In this document: positions 47,329 through 55,884 of the stretch, in pieces
Layout: each line of letters opens with the position of its first letter
Numbering within the stretch: the first letter of the stretch is position 1
DNA from: Bacteroidales bacterium
GTDB lineage: Bacteria > Bacteroidota > Bacteroidia > Bacteroidales > CAIWKO01
NCBI GenBank assembly: GCA_023228145.1
Contig: JALOBU010000001.1
Location: 159,780 to 223,779 of the forward strand
Length of the DNA: 64,000 nt
Direction: 5' to 3'
Notes under the pieces: generated by a model
What the model was told of the DNA's origin: nothing
Databases searched by the model: none
What the model saw: only the letters and a program-made list of their open reading frames with translations
Made by a program: the position numbers and the translations under genes

Positions 47329-47839
47329 AATCTTCTCCTTTCATCATAACTTTTAATTCTTCGCGGATACGGTGTAGTTTGGTTCGTACATTTGGCTCCG
47401 TAATTCCTATAATGTCAGCCATCTCACGCGTTGATATTTTTTCAATGGATAGTGTTATTAAAAGTTTGTCAATCACATTCAGCTGGTTTATCACATTGTG
47501 TAACGACTCAATCCTTAGCTCTTTCTCAATTTTTTCTTCTTTGACGTCTTCATCCATCAATTGCCTGAAATTGTTTTTATCCAGTGACAGGTTAAATTCC
47601 GAACGGCGATTCTCTTTCATAATGTAAGTGAGGGAAGTGTTGACTGCAATACGGTAAACCCATGTACTGATGGCTGCATCGCCGCGGAAACTATCCAGAC
47701 TTCGCCAGACATTTATCATTACCTCCTGCTGTAAATCCTTGATATCTTCCTCCGAACGGGCATAGTGCCTGCATATATTCCAGATGCGCTGCTGCTGTTC
47801 TTCCACAAGTTTCCTGAATTTTTCCTCTTTCGGGTTCAT
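47318..47839 (-). CDS. ECF-type RNA polymerase sigma factor
   Basis: 173 residues, a normal ECF size. Region 2 (about 10-80) includes DLQQEVMINVWRSLDSFRGD and ISTWVYRIAVNTSLTYIMK. Region 4 (about 112-168) shows the helix-turn-helix STREMADIIGITEPNVRTKLHRIREEL. An acidic linker lies between them. There is no additional domain. The target promoters are unknown; I could not identify an autoregulatory promoter in the divergent 172-base gap. Confidence 0.93.
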   Translation of the reverse strand: MNPKEEKFRKLVEEQQQRIWNICRHYARSEEDIKDLQQEVMINVWRSLDSFRGDAAISTWVYRIAVNTSLTYIMKENRRSEFNLSLDKNNFRQLMDEDVKEEKIEKELRIESLHNVINQLNVIDKLLITLSIEKISTREMADIIGITEPNVRTKLHRIREELKVMMKGEDYEK

Positions 47840-47957
47840 GGTGGTTCAGTGTTTGAGCATAAGATATTGCATCGGGGAAATTGTTACATTTTATGAGATA
47901 AAAAGTAAAATTAAATAAAAACTAAAACTATCAATGAATGAAACACACAAAAATTCG

Positions 47958-47985
47958 TTTGATTAATGAAATTTTTTTATTTTCG
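47958..47985 (+). promoter_or_regulatory. Putative promoter for the lipoprotein gene
   Basis: TTTG (47958-47961), 16-base spacer, TATTTTCG (47978-47985), one base off the -7 consensus and identical to the -7 variant upstream of rpoN. It lies 26 bases before the ATG. Confidence 0.4.
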
Positions 47986-48011
47986 TATTATTAATAAAAA
48001 ATTCAAATAAT

Positions 48012-48434
48012 ATGAAACAATTAGTAAAATTATTTTTAGTGGCATTATTGATAATAACTTCTTTTTCGGCTTGCAAAAAATACGAAGATGGCGATACATT
48101 CAGCTGGTTTGTAAAAATGTACATCGTTAATGACTGGAAAATCGAAAAAAGGTTCCTTGTTAATTCCGGCGTGGATATCACTCCAACCAACAATTACTGG
48201 ATTAAATTGTCAAAAGATTACAGATATACAGAATATCAGGCCGACACAGTTTCATCCGAAGGTTCGTGGACACTGGATGGAGAAAAAATGGAATTCATCG
48301 TTGTCCCTGATGAATATTTTGGAGGAATGGCGCAACTTGGTTTTGTATATGACATAATCAGGCTGGAAAATGCAAGGTTCCGGATAAGGGAAAAAGCAAT
48401 CAATCCCACAGAAACACATTATATTCCAAAATAA
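48012..48434 (+). CDS. Small lipoprotein with lipocalin-like beta domain
   Basis: 140 residues. Signal peptide II: MKQLVKLFLVALLIITSFSACKK, lipid-modified Cys21. The body resembles the lipocalin-like lipoproteins of Bacteroidota: NDWKIEKRFL, a strand with YWIKLSKDYRYTEY, SEGSWTLDGEKMEFIV and a final IIRLENARFRIRE. Such proteins have no fixed function. It is divergent to the ECF sigma factor, so regulation by it is conceivable but unsupported. Confidence 0.7.
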   Translation: MKQLVKLFLVALLIITSFSACKKYEDGDTFSWFVKMYIVNDWKIEKRFLVNSGVDITPTNNYWIKLSKDYRYTEYQADTVSSEGSWTLDGEKMEFIVVPDEYFGGMAQLGFVYDIIRLENARFRIREKAINPTETHYIPK

Positions 48435-48465
48435 TTTAGAAATCACAGACAGTTTATTGCTAGCC

Positions 48466-48480
48466 GATGCCGTAGGCATC
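48466..48480. repeat. Hairpin repeat GATGCC-GTA-GGCATC
   Basis: A perfect 6-base stem, followed by GAATATTTATAAA. The lipoprotein gene ends 32 bases upstream, so it might also stabilise that mRNA end. Confidence 0.7.
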
Positions 48481-48516
48481 GAATATTTATAAATGCTTAA
48501 AATAAAAGCTGTGACA

Positions 48517-48529
48517 ACTCCGTCGGAGT
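48517..48529. repeat. Hairpin repeat ACTCC-GTC-GGAGT
   Basis: A perfect 5-base stem with a 3-base loop, followed by CGAATAATAAG. It has the same layout as the hairpin 37 bases upstream but a different stem sequence. Confidence 0.65.
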
Positions 48530-48840
48530 CGAATAATAAGATAATAAATTAATTATTGTGCTGTTGAAAGTATAACTTCCTGACGCTCAGATTGAGGTCG
48601 AAATCTGAACCGTCTCAAACCTGATACGTTCTTATAGCTATTGGAACGGCTCAGTCTGATTGTAAAAATTAATAATCGGCTAATCCAAAATAGTTTTTGA
48701 AAACGAAAAATATTTTTTATATGATATACGGTTTGCAGATCCGACAAGGCCTTTAATCATATTATGTAAAACTTATCAACAATTAAAAAATCAAGTATCT
48801 TATTTTTTAATTTTACTGAACATTTTTGCAAGTTATTATT

Positions 48841-51800
48841 ATGATAAATTTCACTCATTTACACGTTCACACACAATATTCCATTCTTGACGGCGCCGCA
48901 GGCATTGAAGCCCTTATCGAAAGAGCGAAGGAGTTGGGAATGCGAGCCATAGCCATCACCGATCATGGCAATATGTTTGGAGTTAAAGAATTTCACAGTG
49001 TTGCTACAAAAAAGGAAATACTTCCCATTATCGGTTGTGAAATGTATGTGGCAGCCAAAAGCATGGTCGATAAAACCGGTACTGAAGACCGCGCCGGTTA
49101 CCACCTTATTTTGCTGGCAAAAAACGAAACAGGATATAAAAACCTTTGCAAACTGATTTCTTACGCATGGATTGATGGCTTTTATTATAAGCCACGTATT
49201 GACTGGGAATTGCTGAAAAAATATCATGAGGGATTGATTGCTTCCACCGCCTGCCTGGCCGGAGAAATACCCGCTTACATATTGAATAACGATACAGCAA
49301 GCCTGGAGCAGAAAATCTCAGATTTTAAAGAACTCTTCGGGGATGATTTTTATTTTGAACTGATGAGACATAAAACAAGTATCCCCAAATACGATAATGA
49401 TGTATTTGTGAGGCAGGAAATTGTAAACAACGCCCTGATAAACCTTTCACGCAGACATCAGGTGAAGCTTATCGCCACCAATGACGTGCATTTTATTAAA
49501 GCCGGCGATGCGCAAGCGCATGACCGACTGTTGTGTATCAATACGGGAAAGCTGGTTTCTGATACGAACCGGATGGAATACACCAAACAGGAATACCTGA
49601 AAAGCGCCGAAGAAATGATGGAGCTGTTTGCCGACATTCCTGAAGCCCTTGAAAATACCAATGAAATAGTAGAAAAAATAGAATCATATAAATTAGAGCA
49701 TAAACCCATACTTCCTGATTTTCCACTGCCTGAAGGATACAGCGGTACATACGAGTACTTAGAGCACCTGACGTATGAAGGAGCCAGAATGCGTTATAAG
49801 GAAATTACTGACGAGATAAAAGAACGTATTGAATATGAGCTTTCAGTAATTAAAGAAACCAAATTTGCAGGATATTTTCTGATTGTTAATGACTTTATTT
49901 CAGCAGCACGCAATATGGGCGTTTGGGTGGGGCCGGGGAGAGGTTCTGCCGCCGGCTCGGTAGTGGCATACTGCCTGAGAATAACGGACCTGGATCCATT
50001 GGAATATGGTTTGCTTTTTGAGCGATTCCTGAACCCGGAACGTTTTTCAATGCCTGATATGGATATTGATTTTGATGAAGACGGGCGGGAAAAAGTTATA
50101 CAATATGTGATTGATAAATACGGCGAATCCAGAGTTGCCCAGATAATTACGTTTGGCACTATGGCTTCTAAAATGGCTATACGGGATGTCGCAAGAGTTG
50201 AAAACCTTCCCTTGCAGGATGCTGATCGCCTGGCTAAAATGGTTCCGGCGAAAGCAAAAGACCTTAAGGAAGCCATTAATATGGTTCATGAGTTAAAAAG
50301 CGCAAAAAACTCCAACAACCAGTTAATATCGAGAACGATGAAATATGCCGAGGAACTGGAAGGATCTGTAAGGCATACAGGAACACATGCCTGCGGAATT
50401 ATTATCGGTAAAAATGATTTAATTGACCATATCCCTTTATGCCTGCAGAAAGATTCAAAATTGAGAGTTACACAATATGAAGGAAAACATGTGGAATCGG
50501 TCGGCTTGTTAAAAATGGATTTTCTTGGGCTGAAAACTCTGTCTATCATTAAAGATGCCATTGAAAACATTAAACATTCAAAGGGTATTGAGATAGATGT
50601 TAACCAGATTCCTCTTGATGACGAAGAAACATATCATTTGTTTAGCAAAGGGAATACCACAGGTATATTTCAGTTTGAGTCGGATGGCATGAAAAAGCAC
50701 CTGCGTGAACTAAAACCCAACCAATTTGAAGACCTTATTGCCATGAATGCCCTTTACCGCCCCGGGCCTATGGAACATATACCCAGTTATATAAAACGAA
50801 AGTTCGGAAAAGAAAAGATAGTATATGACCATCCGGTGATGGAATTAATATTAACCCCAACCTACGGAATAACTGTTTATCAGGAGCAGGTGATGAATCT
50901 CTCACGTGAGATGGCAGGCTTTACAAGAGGCGAAGCTGATATCCTCAGAAAAGCAATGGGTAAAAAAGATAAAAAACTCATGAACACGCTTAAGGAGAAA
51001 TTTTTTACCGGCTGTAATAACAATGGTATTAAAGATGCCATCGCAAAAAAAGTGTGGTGTGAATGGGAATCTTTTGCTGAATATGCTTTTAATAAGTCAC
51101 ATTCGGCATGTTATGCGATAACAGCTTACCGTATGGCGTATCTGAAAGCTCATTATCAGAATGAATTTATGGCTGCCGTGCTGAGCCGGAATGTGTCGAA
51201 TATTGAACAAATTACATTTTTTATTGACGAATGTAAAAAGCTGAATATCACTGTTCTTGGGCCTGATATCAACGAAAGCCAGACACATTTTATAGTGAAC
51301 AGCAAAGGCGAAATACGTTTCGGCTTGGCAGCCATTAAAGGTTTGGGCAATGCCGCCGTTGATGCTATCATCACTGAACGGAAAAACGGTTACTTTAAAA
51401 ATATTTTTGACTTTTTGAACCGTGTAACATTGCGTACGGTGAACAAAAAAAGCATTGAAGCCCTCGCTATGGCAGGAGCTTTCGATAGTATGGGGATACA
51501 TCGTGCACAGTTTTTTTATAAACTCCCCAATGAGGATATTTCTTTTCTCGAAAAACTGATACGTCATATATCTTTGGTTCAAAACAAACAAAATACCATG
51601 CAGCAATCGCTCTTTGGCGAAAGCGACGACTCGGCCATCCCAGAGCCGGAGTTGCCTGTTTGTGAACCCTGGGGCACTATTGAACAACTAACTCACGAAA
51701 AAGAAGTCATAGGTTTTTATATGTCGGGACACCCTCTGAATGATTACCGCATAGAGATGGATGGCTTCACAAATTTTAAATTATCACAGAATGAACAGCT

Positions 51801-52344
51801 TGCCGATTTTGCTGGCCGTGAAATACGATTTGCAGGCATGATAATTTCCGCCACACATAAAATTGATAAAAACAACAAACCTTATGGTTTTTTTGAAATA
51901 GAAGACATGAGCGGCTCGCTGAAGCTAAATCTTTGGTCGGAACAATATGATAAATACAAGCATTTGCTTGAAATAGGCAAATGCATTTTTGTTACCGCCA
52001 AAGTTGACAGGAGATATTGGGACAACTCCAAAAAGAAAGACCCCGAGTATGTTCCCGAATATGAAATACGGGTAGGGTCTGTTGAGCCTATGTACAACCT
52101 TCTTGAGAAAAAAACCAGGGCGGTTACTCTTTATGTTCCTTTAGAAATAATTCAGGATGAATATATTGAGAACATACGCAATATCATGGATAATAACTCG
52201 GGGAAAGCTGACCTGACTGTTCGTATTATTGATGAGGAAGGAAATTATTTTATTGATATGATTTCAAGAAAACGTAAGGTATCGGGAGAAGGCTTTCTGA
52301 AAGGGATTGACTCTTTGAAAAATATAAAATATAAAATCAACTGA
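48841..52344 (+). CDS. dnaE: DNA polymerase III alpha subunit
   Basis: 1167 residues from ATG 48841; a TTG at 48826 is in frame but less likely. The N-terminal PHP domain reads FTHLHVHTQYSILDGA and AITDHGNMFG. The polymerase core has GPGRGSAAGSVVAYCLRI and the catalytic aspartates in PDMDIDFDEDGRE. The fingers and tandem HhH domain follow (TYGITVYQEQVMNLSREMAG), then an OB-fold tail (about 1000-1090; FAGMIISATHKIDKNNKPYG). It is the replicative polymerase of the DnaE1 type, with the expected size and order. Upstream lies the hairpin-repeat region. Confidence 0.97.
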   Translation: MINFTHLHVHTQYSILDGAAGIEALIERAKELGMRAIAITDHGNMFGVKEFHSVATKKEILPIIGCEMYVAAKSMVDKTGTEDRAGYHLILLAKNETGYKNLCKLISYAWIDGFYYKPRIDWELLKKYHEGLIASTACLAGEIPAYILNNDTASLEQKISDFKELFGDDFYFELMRHKTSIPKYDNDVFVRQEIVNNALINLSRRHQVKLIATNDVHFIKAGDAQAHDRLLCINTGKLVSDTNRMEYTKQEYLKSAEEMMELFADIPEALENTNEIVEKIESYKLEHKPILPDFPLPEGYSGTYEYLEHLTYEGARMRYKEITDEIKERIEYELSVIKETKFAGYFLIVNDFISAARNMGVWVGPGRGSAAGSVVAYCLRITDLDPLEYGLLFERFLNPERFSMPDMDIDFDEDGREKVIQYVIDKYGESRVAQIITFGTMASKMAIRDVARVENLPLQDADRLAKMVPAKAKDLKEAINMVHELKSAKNSNNQLISRTMKYAEELEGSVRHTGTHACGIIIGKNDLIDHIPLCLQKDSKLRVTQYEGKHVESVGLLKMDFLGLKTLSIIKDAIENIKHSKGIEIDVNQIPLDDEETYHLFSKGNTTGIFQFESDGMKKHLRELKPNQFEDLIAMNALYRPGPMEHIPSYIKRKFGKEKIVYDHPVMELILTPTYGITVYQEQVMNLSREMAGFTRGEADILRKAMGKKDKKLMNTLKEKFFTGCNNNGIKDAIAKKVWCEWESFAEYAFNKSHSACYAITAYRMAYLKAHYQNEFMAAVLSRNVSNIEQITFFIDECKKLNITVLGPDINESQTHFIVNSKGEIRFGLAAIKGLGNAAVDAIITERKNGYFKNIFDFLNRVTLRTVNKKSIEALAMAGAFDSMGIHRAQFFYKLPNEDISFLEKLIRHISLVQNKQNTMQQSLFGESDDSAIPEPELPVCEPWGTIEQLTHEKEVIGFYMSGHPLNDYRIEMDGFTNFKLSQNEQLADFAGREIRFAGMIISATHKIDKNNKPYGFFEIEDMSGSLKLNLWSEQYDKYKHLLEIGKCIFVTAKVDRRYWDNSKKKDPEYVPEYEIRVGSVEPMYNLLEKKTRAVTLYVPLEIIQDEYIENIRNIMDNNSGKADLTVRIIDEEGNYFIDMISRKRKVSGEGFLKGIDSLKNIKYKIN

Positions 52345-52368
52345 GCAGGATAAAAGTTTTGCCTGAGC

Positions 52369-52875
52369 TTATTTCACACACATTTTATTGATAATTTCTT
52401 TGTGTTGGGGAAAATCTTCCAAAAGATTTGATTTTTTTGCCAGCTCAAAGTCATGAAAATCGAAGCCGGGAGATACAGTACAACCTATCAGTGAAAAAGT
52501 ATCCGGCTGATTTACTTTTGCCGCAAACCAGTATCCGTTGGGGATGACAAGCTGAAGTTGTATATTATTGCCAGCATCGCAGCCTAAAAATTCTTCTCTT
52601 AAACGGCCATTTTTATCAATGATATAAACACTTAAAGAGGACCCGTAATAAAAATGCCAGATTTCGTCGGATTTCAGGCGATGAAAAGCAGAAACCTGCC
52701 CGCTTTTTAGCAGGAAATAAATAGAAGTGGACATGTTGCGTTTGCTGGCATATCTGTCGGGGAGGGTATCGGCATGTATTGTTTCGGGAGAACGGTAAAC
52801 TTCTCTGTAATAGCCTCCTTCGGGATGAGGCTGTAATTGTAGGTAATCAATCCAGAAATCAGCATTAATGTTCAT
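52369..52875 (-). CDS. DUF985 cupin-fold protein
   Basis: 168 residues. The signature at the start, YLQLQPHPEGGYYREVYRS, and the core MSTSIYFLLKSGQVSAFHRLKSDEIWHFYYGS identify the DUF985 cupin family. Members are small cytosolic proteins with a metal or sugar-nucleotide-like pocket; function is not established. It begins 13 bases after the barrel gene stop, so both likely share one promoter (53661-53693). Confidence 0.88.
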   Translation of the reverse strand: MNINADFWIDYLQLQPHPEGGYYREVYRSPETIHADTLPDRYASKRNMSTSIYFLLKSGQVSAFHRLKSDEIWHFYYGSSLSVYIIDKNGRLREEFLGCDAGNNIQLQLVIPNGYWFAAKVNQPDTFSLIGCTVSPGFDFHDFELAKKSNLLEDFPQHKEIINKMCVK

Positions 52876-52888
52876 TTGCAGCGAACTT

Positions 52889-53644
52889 TTATTCTGTTTT
52901 GTTTTTTGACTTTCTTTGTTTGGGTTTTTTCTTAAAAGTGTATCTGTCGGGTAAATATTTTTCGTTGAAATAATATAGCAGTCGCAATGTTATGGCTGTA
53001 TTGTACTGTTTTCTTGACCATGGCTCTACAATTCCCGGATTCGGGTCATAATACCTGGTTCTGACTTTAGCTAAAGAATAAGAATACCGTATGTTGAATT
53101 TAAGATGTTTCCAGATGCGGAAACGCAGGTCGGCGATAACTGCAAAATCGTTTTTTGTTTTATATGTTATTTCCGGGCGGTTCCATTCCTTAACAATATT
53201 CCATTCTTTTTCTTTAAATGTAACCATGCGCCCCCATGAAAAGCCCACACCTATTGTCCATGTGTTGCGGTCTTCAAAATGTACCATCACAGGTGCAGTA
53301 AGATAATTCCACTTAAGTGAATAATAAGGGAGTTGGAGTGAGTCCACCGGCGATGGGGGATATTTCCGGTAAGAGCCTTTTTCGTCATACAACACTTCTA
53401 CACTAAAAGAAAACCTGTGGCCGAGAGGGAAAATAGCACCAACCCCCACGCAGGCGCCAACTTTATTAAAGCCATACACTTCATCGCCATCCACCTGCGA
53501 CAAATTGATGCCTGCAATAGCTACGCCCTTTATGTTCATGTCAACCTTTATAGGTTGTTTTTCTTTTGGGGTTTCCTGTGCGGTGAGATTGCAATACGCA
53601 GTTAGCAGCAATAGCAAAAAAAATATTTGAGGCATGAATTTCAT
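52889..53644 (-). CDS. Outer-membrane beta-barrel protein (PorT-like size)
   Basis: 251 residues. A signal peptide (about 1-23; LLLTAYCNLTAQ) precedes strands such as GVAIAGINLSQVDGDEVYGF, RFSFSVEVLYDEKGSYR and LKFNIRYSYSLAKVRTRYYDP. The last 20 residues are highly basic (FKKKPKQRKSKNKTE) and follow the final strand TLRLLYYFNEKYL, so the protein may have a periplasmic tail. The family looks like the general outer_membrane_beta-barrel group; the role is unknown. Confidence 0.68.
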   Translation of the reverse strand: MKFMPQIFFLLLLLTAYCNLTAQETPKEKQPIKVDMNIKGVAIAGINLSQVDGDEVYGFNKVGACVGVGAIFPLGHRFSFSVEVLYDEKGSYRKYPPSPVDSLQLPYYSLKWNYLTAPVMVHFEDRNTWTIGVGFSWGRMVTFKEKEWNIVKEWNRPEITYKTKNDFAVIADLRFRIWKHLKFNIRYSYSLAKVRTRYYDPNPGIVEPWSRKQYNTAITLRLLYYFNEKYLPDRYTFKKKPKQRKSKNKTE

Positions 53645-53660
53645 TACAAGGTTATATATG

Positions 53661-53693
53661 CAAAATTAAGTGTTTCGGCTTTAAGTGTGTCAA
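53661..53693 (-). promoter_or_regulatory. Promoter for the barrel-DUF985 operon
   Basis: On the minus strand: TTG (53693-53691), 22-base spacer, TAATTTTG (53668-53661). The predicted leader to ATG 53644 is about 10 bases. The first strong internal ATG (53635) would give about 20. Confidence 0.55.
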
Positions 53694-53786
53694 TAAATTT
53701 TATAAAACGCAGAAATTGCAAAAAAATTCACTACATTCTCAGCTCACTTGGATTACAAATCCGAACAAGCAGAACACAAAAGGGTT

Positions 53787-55784
53787 TTATTTTTTTAATT
53801 TATCCATATAAGCTTGTGGAATATCAATTCCAAGCCGGCGTGCCGTCTCCAGATCTTCTATCATTTTTGTTTTATCTCCTGCCGATTCATACAAAAACGC
53901 CCTGTTCTGATAAAACAGGCCCTGCTTCGGATTGATGTTGATAGCTGTATTGAAATCTTCCAAAGCTCCTTTGTAGTCTTTGATGTTTGCCTTGCATAAA
54001 GCTCTTAAATTGTAAGAGTCTGCGTCATCGGGAACCAACTCCAGGTAAGTGTTCAGGTCGGCGATGGCTTTTTCAAACTCATGTGCGTTGTAAAAGGTGA
54101 CAGAACGGTTGCGCAAAGCGTTTTTACTTTTCGGGTTGATTTTTAAAGCGGTATTAAAATCTTCCAGAGAAAGTTCGGGTTTGTTCAGGAATCCGTGAGC
54201 CGCGCCGCGGTTTGAATAGGTTTCCGCATCCTTATCCCCCAGCTCTATAGCCATGTTGAAATCTTCAAGGGCTTTGTCGTACATCTTTCTGTCGGTGTAT
54301 ATTTTTCCCCGCGACACATAAGCCGTGGTGTTGTCAGGGCTCACCTCAATCAAACGGGAATAATCATTAAAAGCTAGGTCGGTGTATTCCTTGGCACGGG
54401 CGTAGTTTCCTTTTTCGGCCAGCAGTTTGGCTTCATCGCGATAAAAATTTCCCCGGTTGCGGTATGCCAGCTCCGACCTGTTGTCAAATTTCAGCAGCTC
54501 TGTGTACATGCTTACAGAGTTTTTCCATGTTCCGGCGCGCAGGTGTGTCAAAATACCGAAAAACAAAAGGTAGGCGATAAAAAAAACGAACACCACACCG
54601 GATTTAATTTTATTCTTTTCAATAAGCGTATCCGCAAAAACAGCCATCATAAAAAAAATTCCGATACTTGCCATATACATATAACGGTCGGCCATCACCA
54701 CTTCCCTGACAGAGATAACCTGCAATACCAGCGAAAATAAAATGTTAAAGAAAAAAAACAGCCCCCCGAAAAGAATATATCGTTGTTTCTTTTTTACGGC
54801 AATTATCCAAAGAGCTATTATAGCAACAACAATTAAAGGATATAAAAAGTATATGTAGCTTATGTTTTTCAATGAGGGATATGCATAAAACATGGCTAGC
54901 TTAACAGGGATGAGCGTTTTAAAAAGATAATTGCAGATAGCATAACATGCATAAATAATTCTTTCAAAAAAACCGAAAGGAGTGGCATTGAATTCATTGA
55001 ACGAGCGTGCGGCGGCTAATGCAATAAGCCCGCACACTATGGATATAACAAAATAAGGTATTTTTTCGAGCAGCACTTTTTTGCTCAGCAGTTTTCTTCC
55101 CAGATAGAGGTCAATCGCAACAACGGCCAGTGACAGGGCAACGGATTGTTCTTTGCATAAAAAAGATAAAACAAACAACAATAACGAAATAACAATAAAT
55201 TTTTGTTGTGCTGTTCGGACATACCTTATGTACATTATTAATGACAACAGGAAAAAAATGCTGTATCCTGCGGTTTTAAAAACAGCTGCCGACCATGCCA
55301 CTGCTTCCACCTGTATGGTTGCCAGGCCAAACAGTGCCGCTGTTATTATGGAAATTCTAAAATTTTTTCCCAGTTCGCGTATCAATCTGAATACCAGAAA
55401 CACAACCGCCAGATGAAGCAAAAGCCCGCTAATGTTAAATAAAAACGGTTTAAACCCTGATATCATGTGCAGCAATCCATATATCATAGTGGGTATTGGA
55501 GAATATTGAGCGTAATAAAAACTGCCGAATATTTCAGGGATATTAGAAAAACTGAAATTTTTTACCAGCGGGTGATTGTAAATGTAAAGGTCGTCATCAT
55601 AATTAATGAATTCTTTGTTAAGAACCGGGAGGTATGCCATGAAAACAGCTATGAGCAAAAGGGCTACCAACAGCATGTGTTGACGGCTTTGGTTTAATGG
55701 CTGTTTTACAGGCCTGACAGGCTGTGTTTTATGCTTTTGCCTTTTGGGGTCTGTTTTTTTATGTTTCTTTTGTTTTCCGCCCAT
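53787..55784 (-). CDS. TMTC-like multi-helix membrane protein with C-terminal TPR repeats
   Basis: 665 residues from ATG 55784 (ATG 55796 adds MFFS). A very basic N-terminal tail (GGKQKKHKKTDPKRQKHK) precedes about 10-11 membrane helices (to about 410) with the acidic loop NYDDDLYIYNHPLV after helix 1, the pattern of GT-C glycosyltransferase-like proteins. The rest is a set of about five TPR units (415-660; YAYSNRG-like NRGAAHGFLNKPELSLEDF). In eukaryotes TMTC proteins O-mannosylate cadherins; in bacteria the substrate is unknown, so a glycosyltransferase role for exported proteins is only a suggestion. It is preceded by a strong terminator from hppA. Confidence 0.72.
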   Translation of the reverse strand: MGGKQKKHKKTDPKRQKHKTQPVRPVKQPLNQSRQHMLLVALLLIAVFMAYLPVLNKEFINYDDDLYIYNHPLVKNFSFSNIPEIFGSFYYAQYSPIPTMIYGLLHMISGFKPFLFNISGLLLHLAVVFLVFRLIRELGKNFRISIITAALFGLATIQVEAVAWSAAVFKTAGYSIFFLLSLIMYIRYVRTAQQKFIVISLLLFVLSFLCKEQSVALSLAVVAIDLYLGRKLLSKKVLLEKIPYFVISIVCGLIALAAARSFNEFNATPFGFFERIIYACYAICNYLFKTLIPVKLAMFYAYPSLKNISYIYFLYPLIVVAIIALWIIAVKKKQRYILFGGLFFFFNILFSLVLQVISVREVVMADRYMYMASIGIFFMMAVFADTLIEKNKIKSGVVFVFFIAYLLFFGILTHLRAGTWKNSVSMYTELLKFDNRSELAYRNRGNFYRDEAKLLAEKGNYARAKEYTDLAFNDYSRLIEVSPDNTTAYVSRGKIYTDRKMYDKALEDFNMAIELGDKDAETYSNRGAAHGFLNKPELSLEDFNTALKINPKSKNALRNRSVTFYNAHEFEKAIADLNTYLELVPDDADSYNLRALCKANIKDYKGALEDFNTAININPKQGLFYQNRAFLYESAGDKTKMIEDLETARRLGIDIPQAYMDKLKK

Positions 55785-55841
55785 AGAAAAAAACACTTTC
55801 AGAAAACAAATTTATAGAAATAATTAATTTGAAGCGGAAAT

Positions 55842-55867
55842 AAAAAAGCCGGTCAGACCGGCTTTTT
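55842..55867 (-). terminator. Strong terminator after hppA
   Basis: AAAAAAGCCGGTC, A, GACCGGCTTTTT: a GC-rich stem with A/T flanks on both sides, 17 bases past the hppA stop on the minus strand. Confidence 0.88.
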
Positions 55868-55884
55868 GTGTGACAATAATATTG

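Larger units (their letters stand above)
48435..48840. other. Intergenic region with two hairpin repeats
   Basis: About 406 bases upstream of dnaE. Two REP-like hairpins lie at 48466-48480 and 48517-48529; the rest (48540-48840) has no confident gene, promoter or RNA. A 64-codon minus-strand frame inside it lacks features of a real gene. Confidence 0.7.

Noticed and set aside
48553..48747. 64-codon minus-strand frame upstream of dnaE
   Set aside because: No signal, domain or promoter; the region looks like repeat-bearing intergenic DNA.
51097..51687. 196-codon minus-strand open frame
   Set aside because: Antisense to dnaE, no domain.
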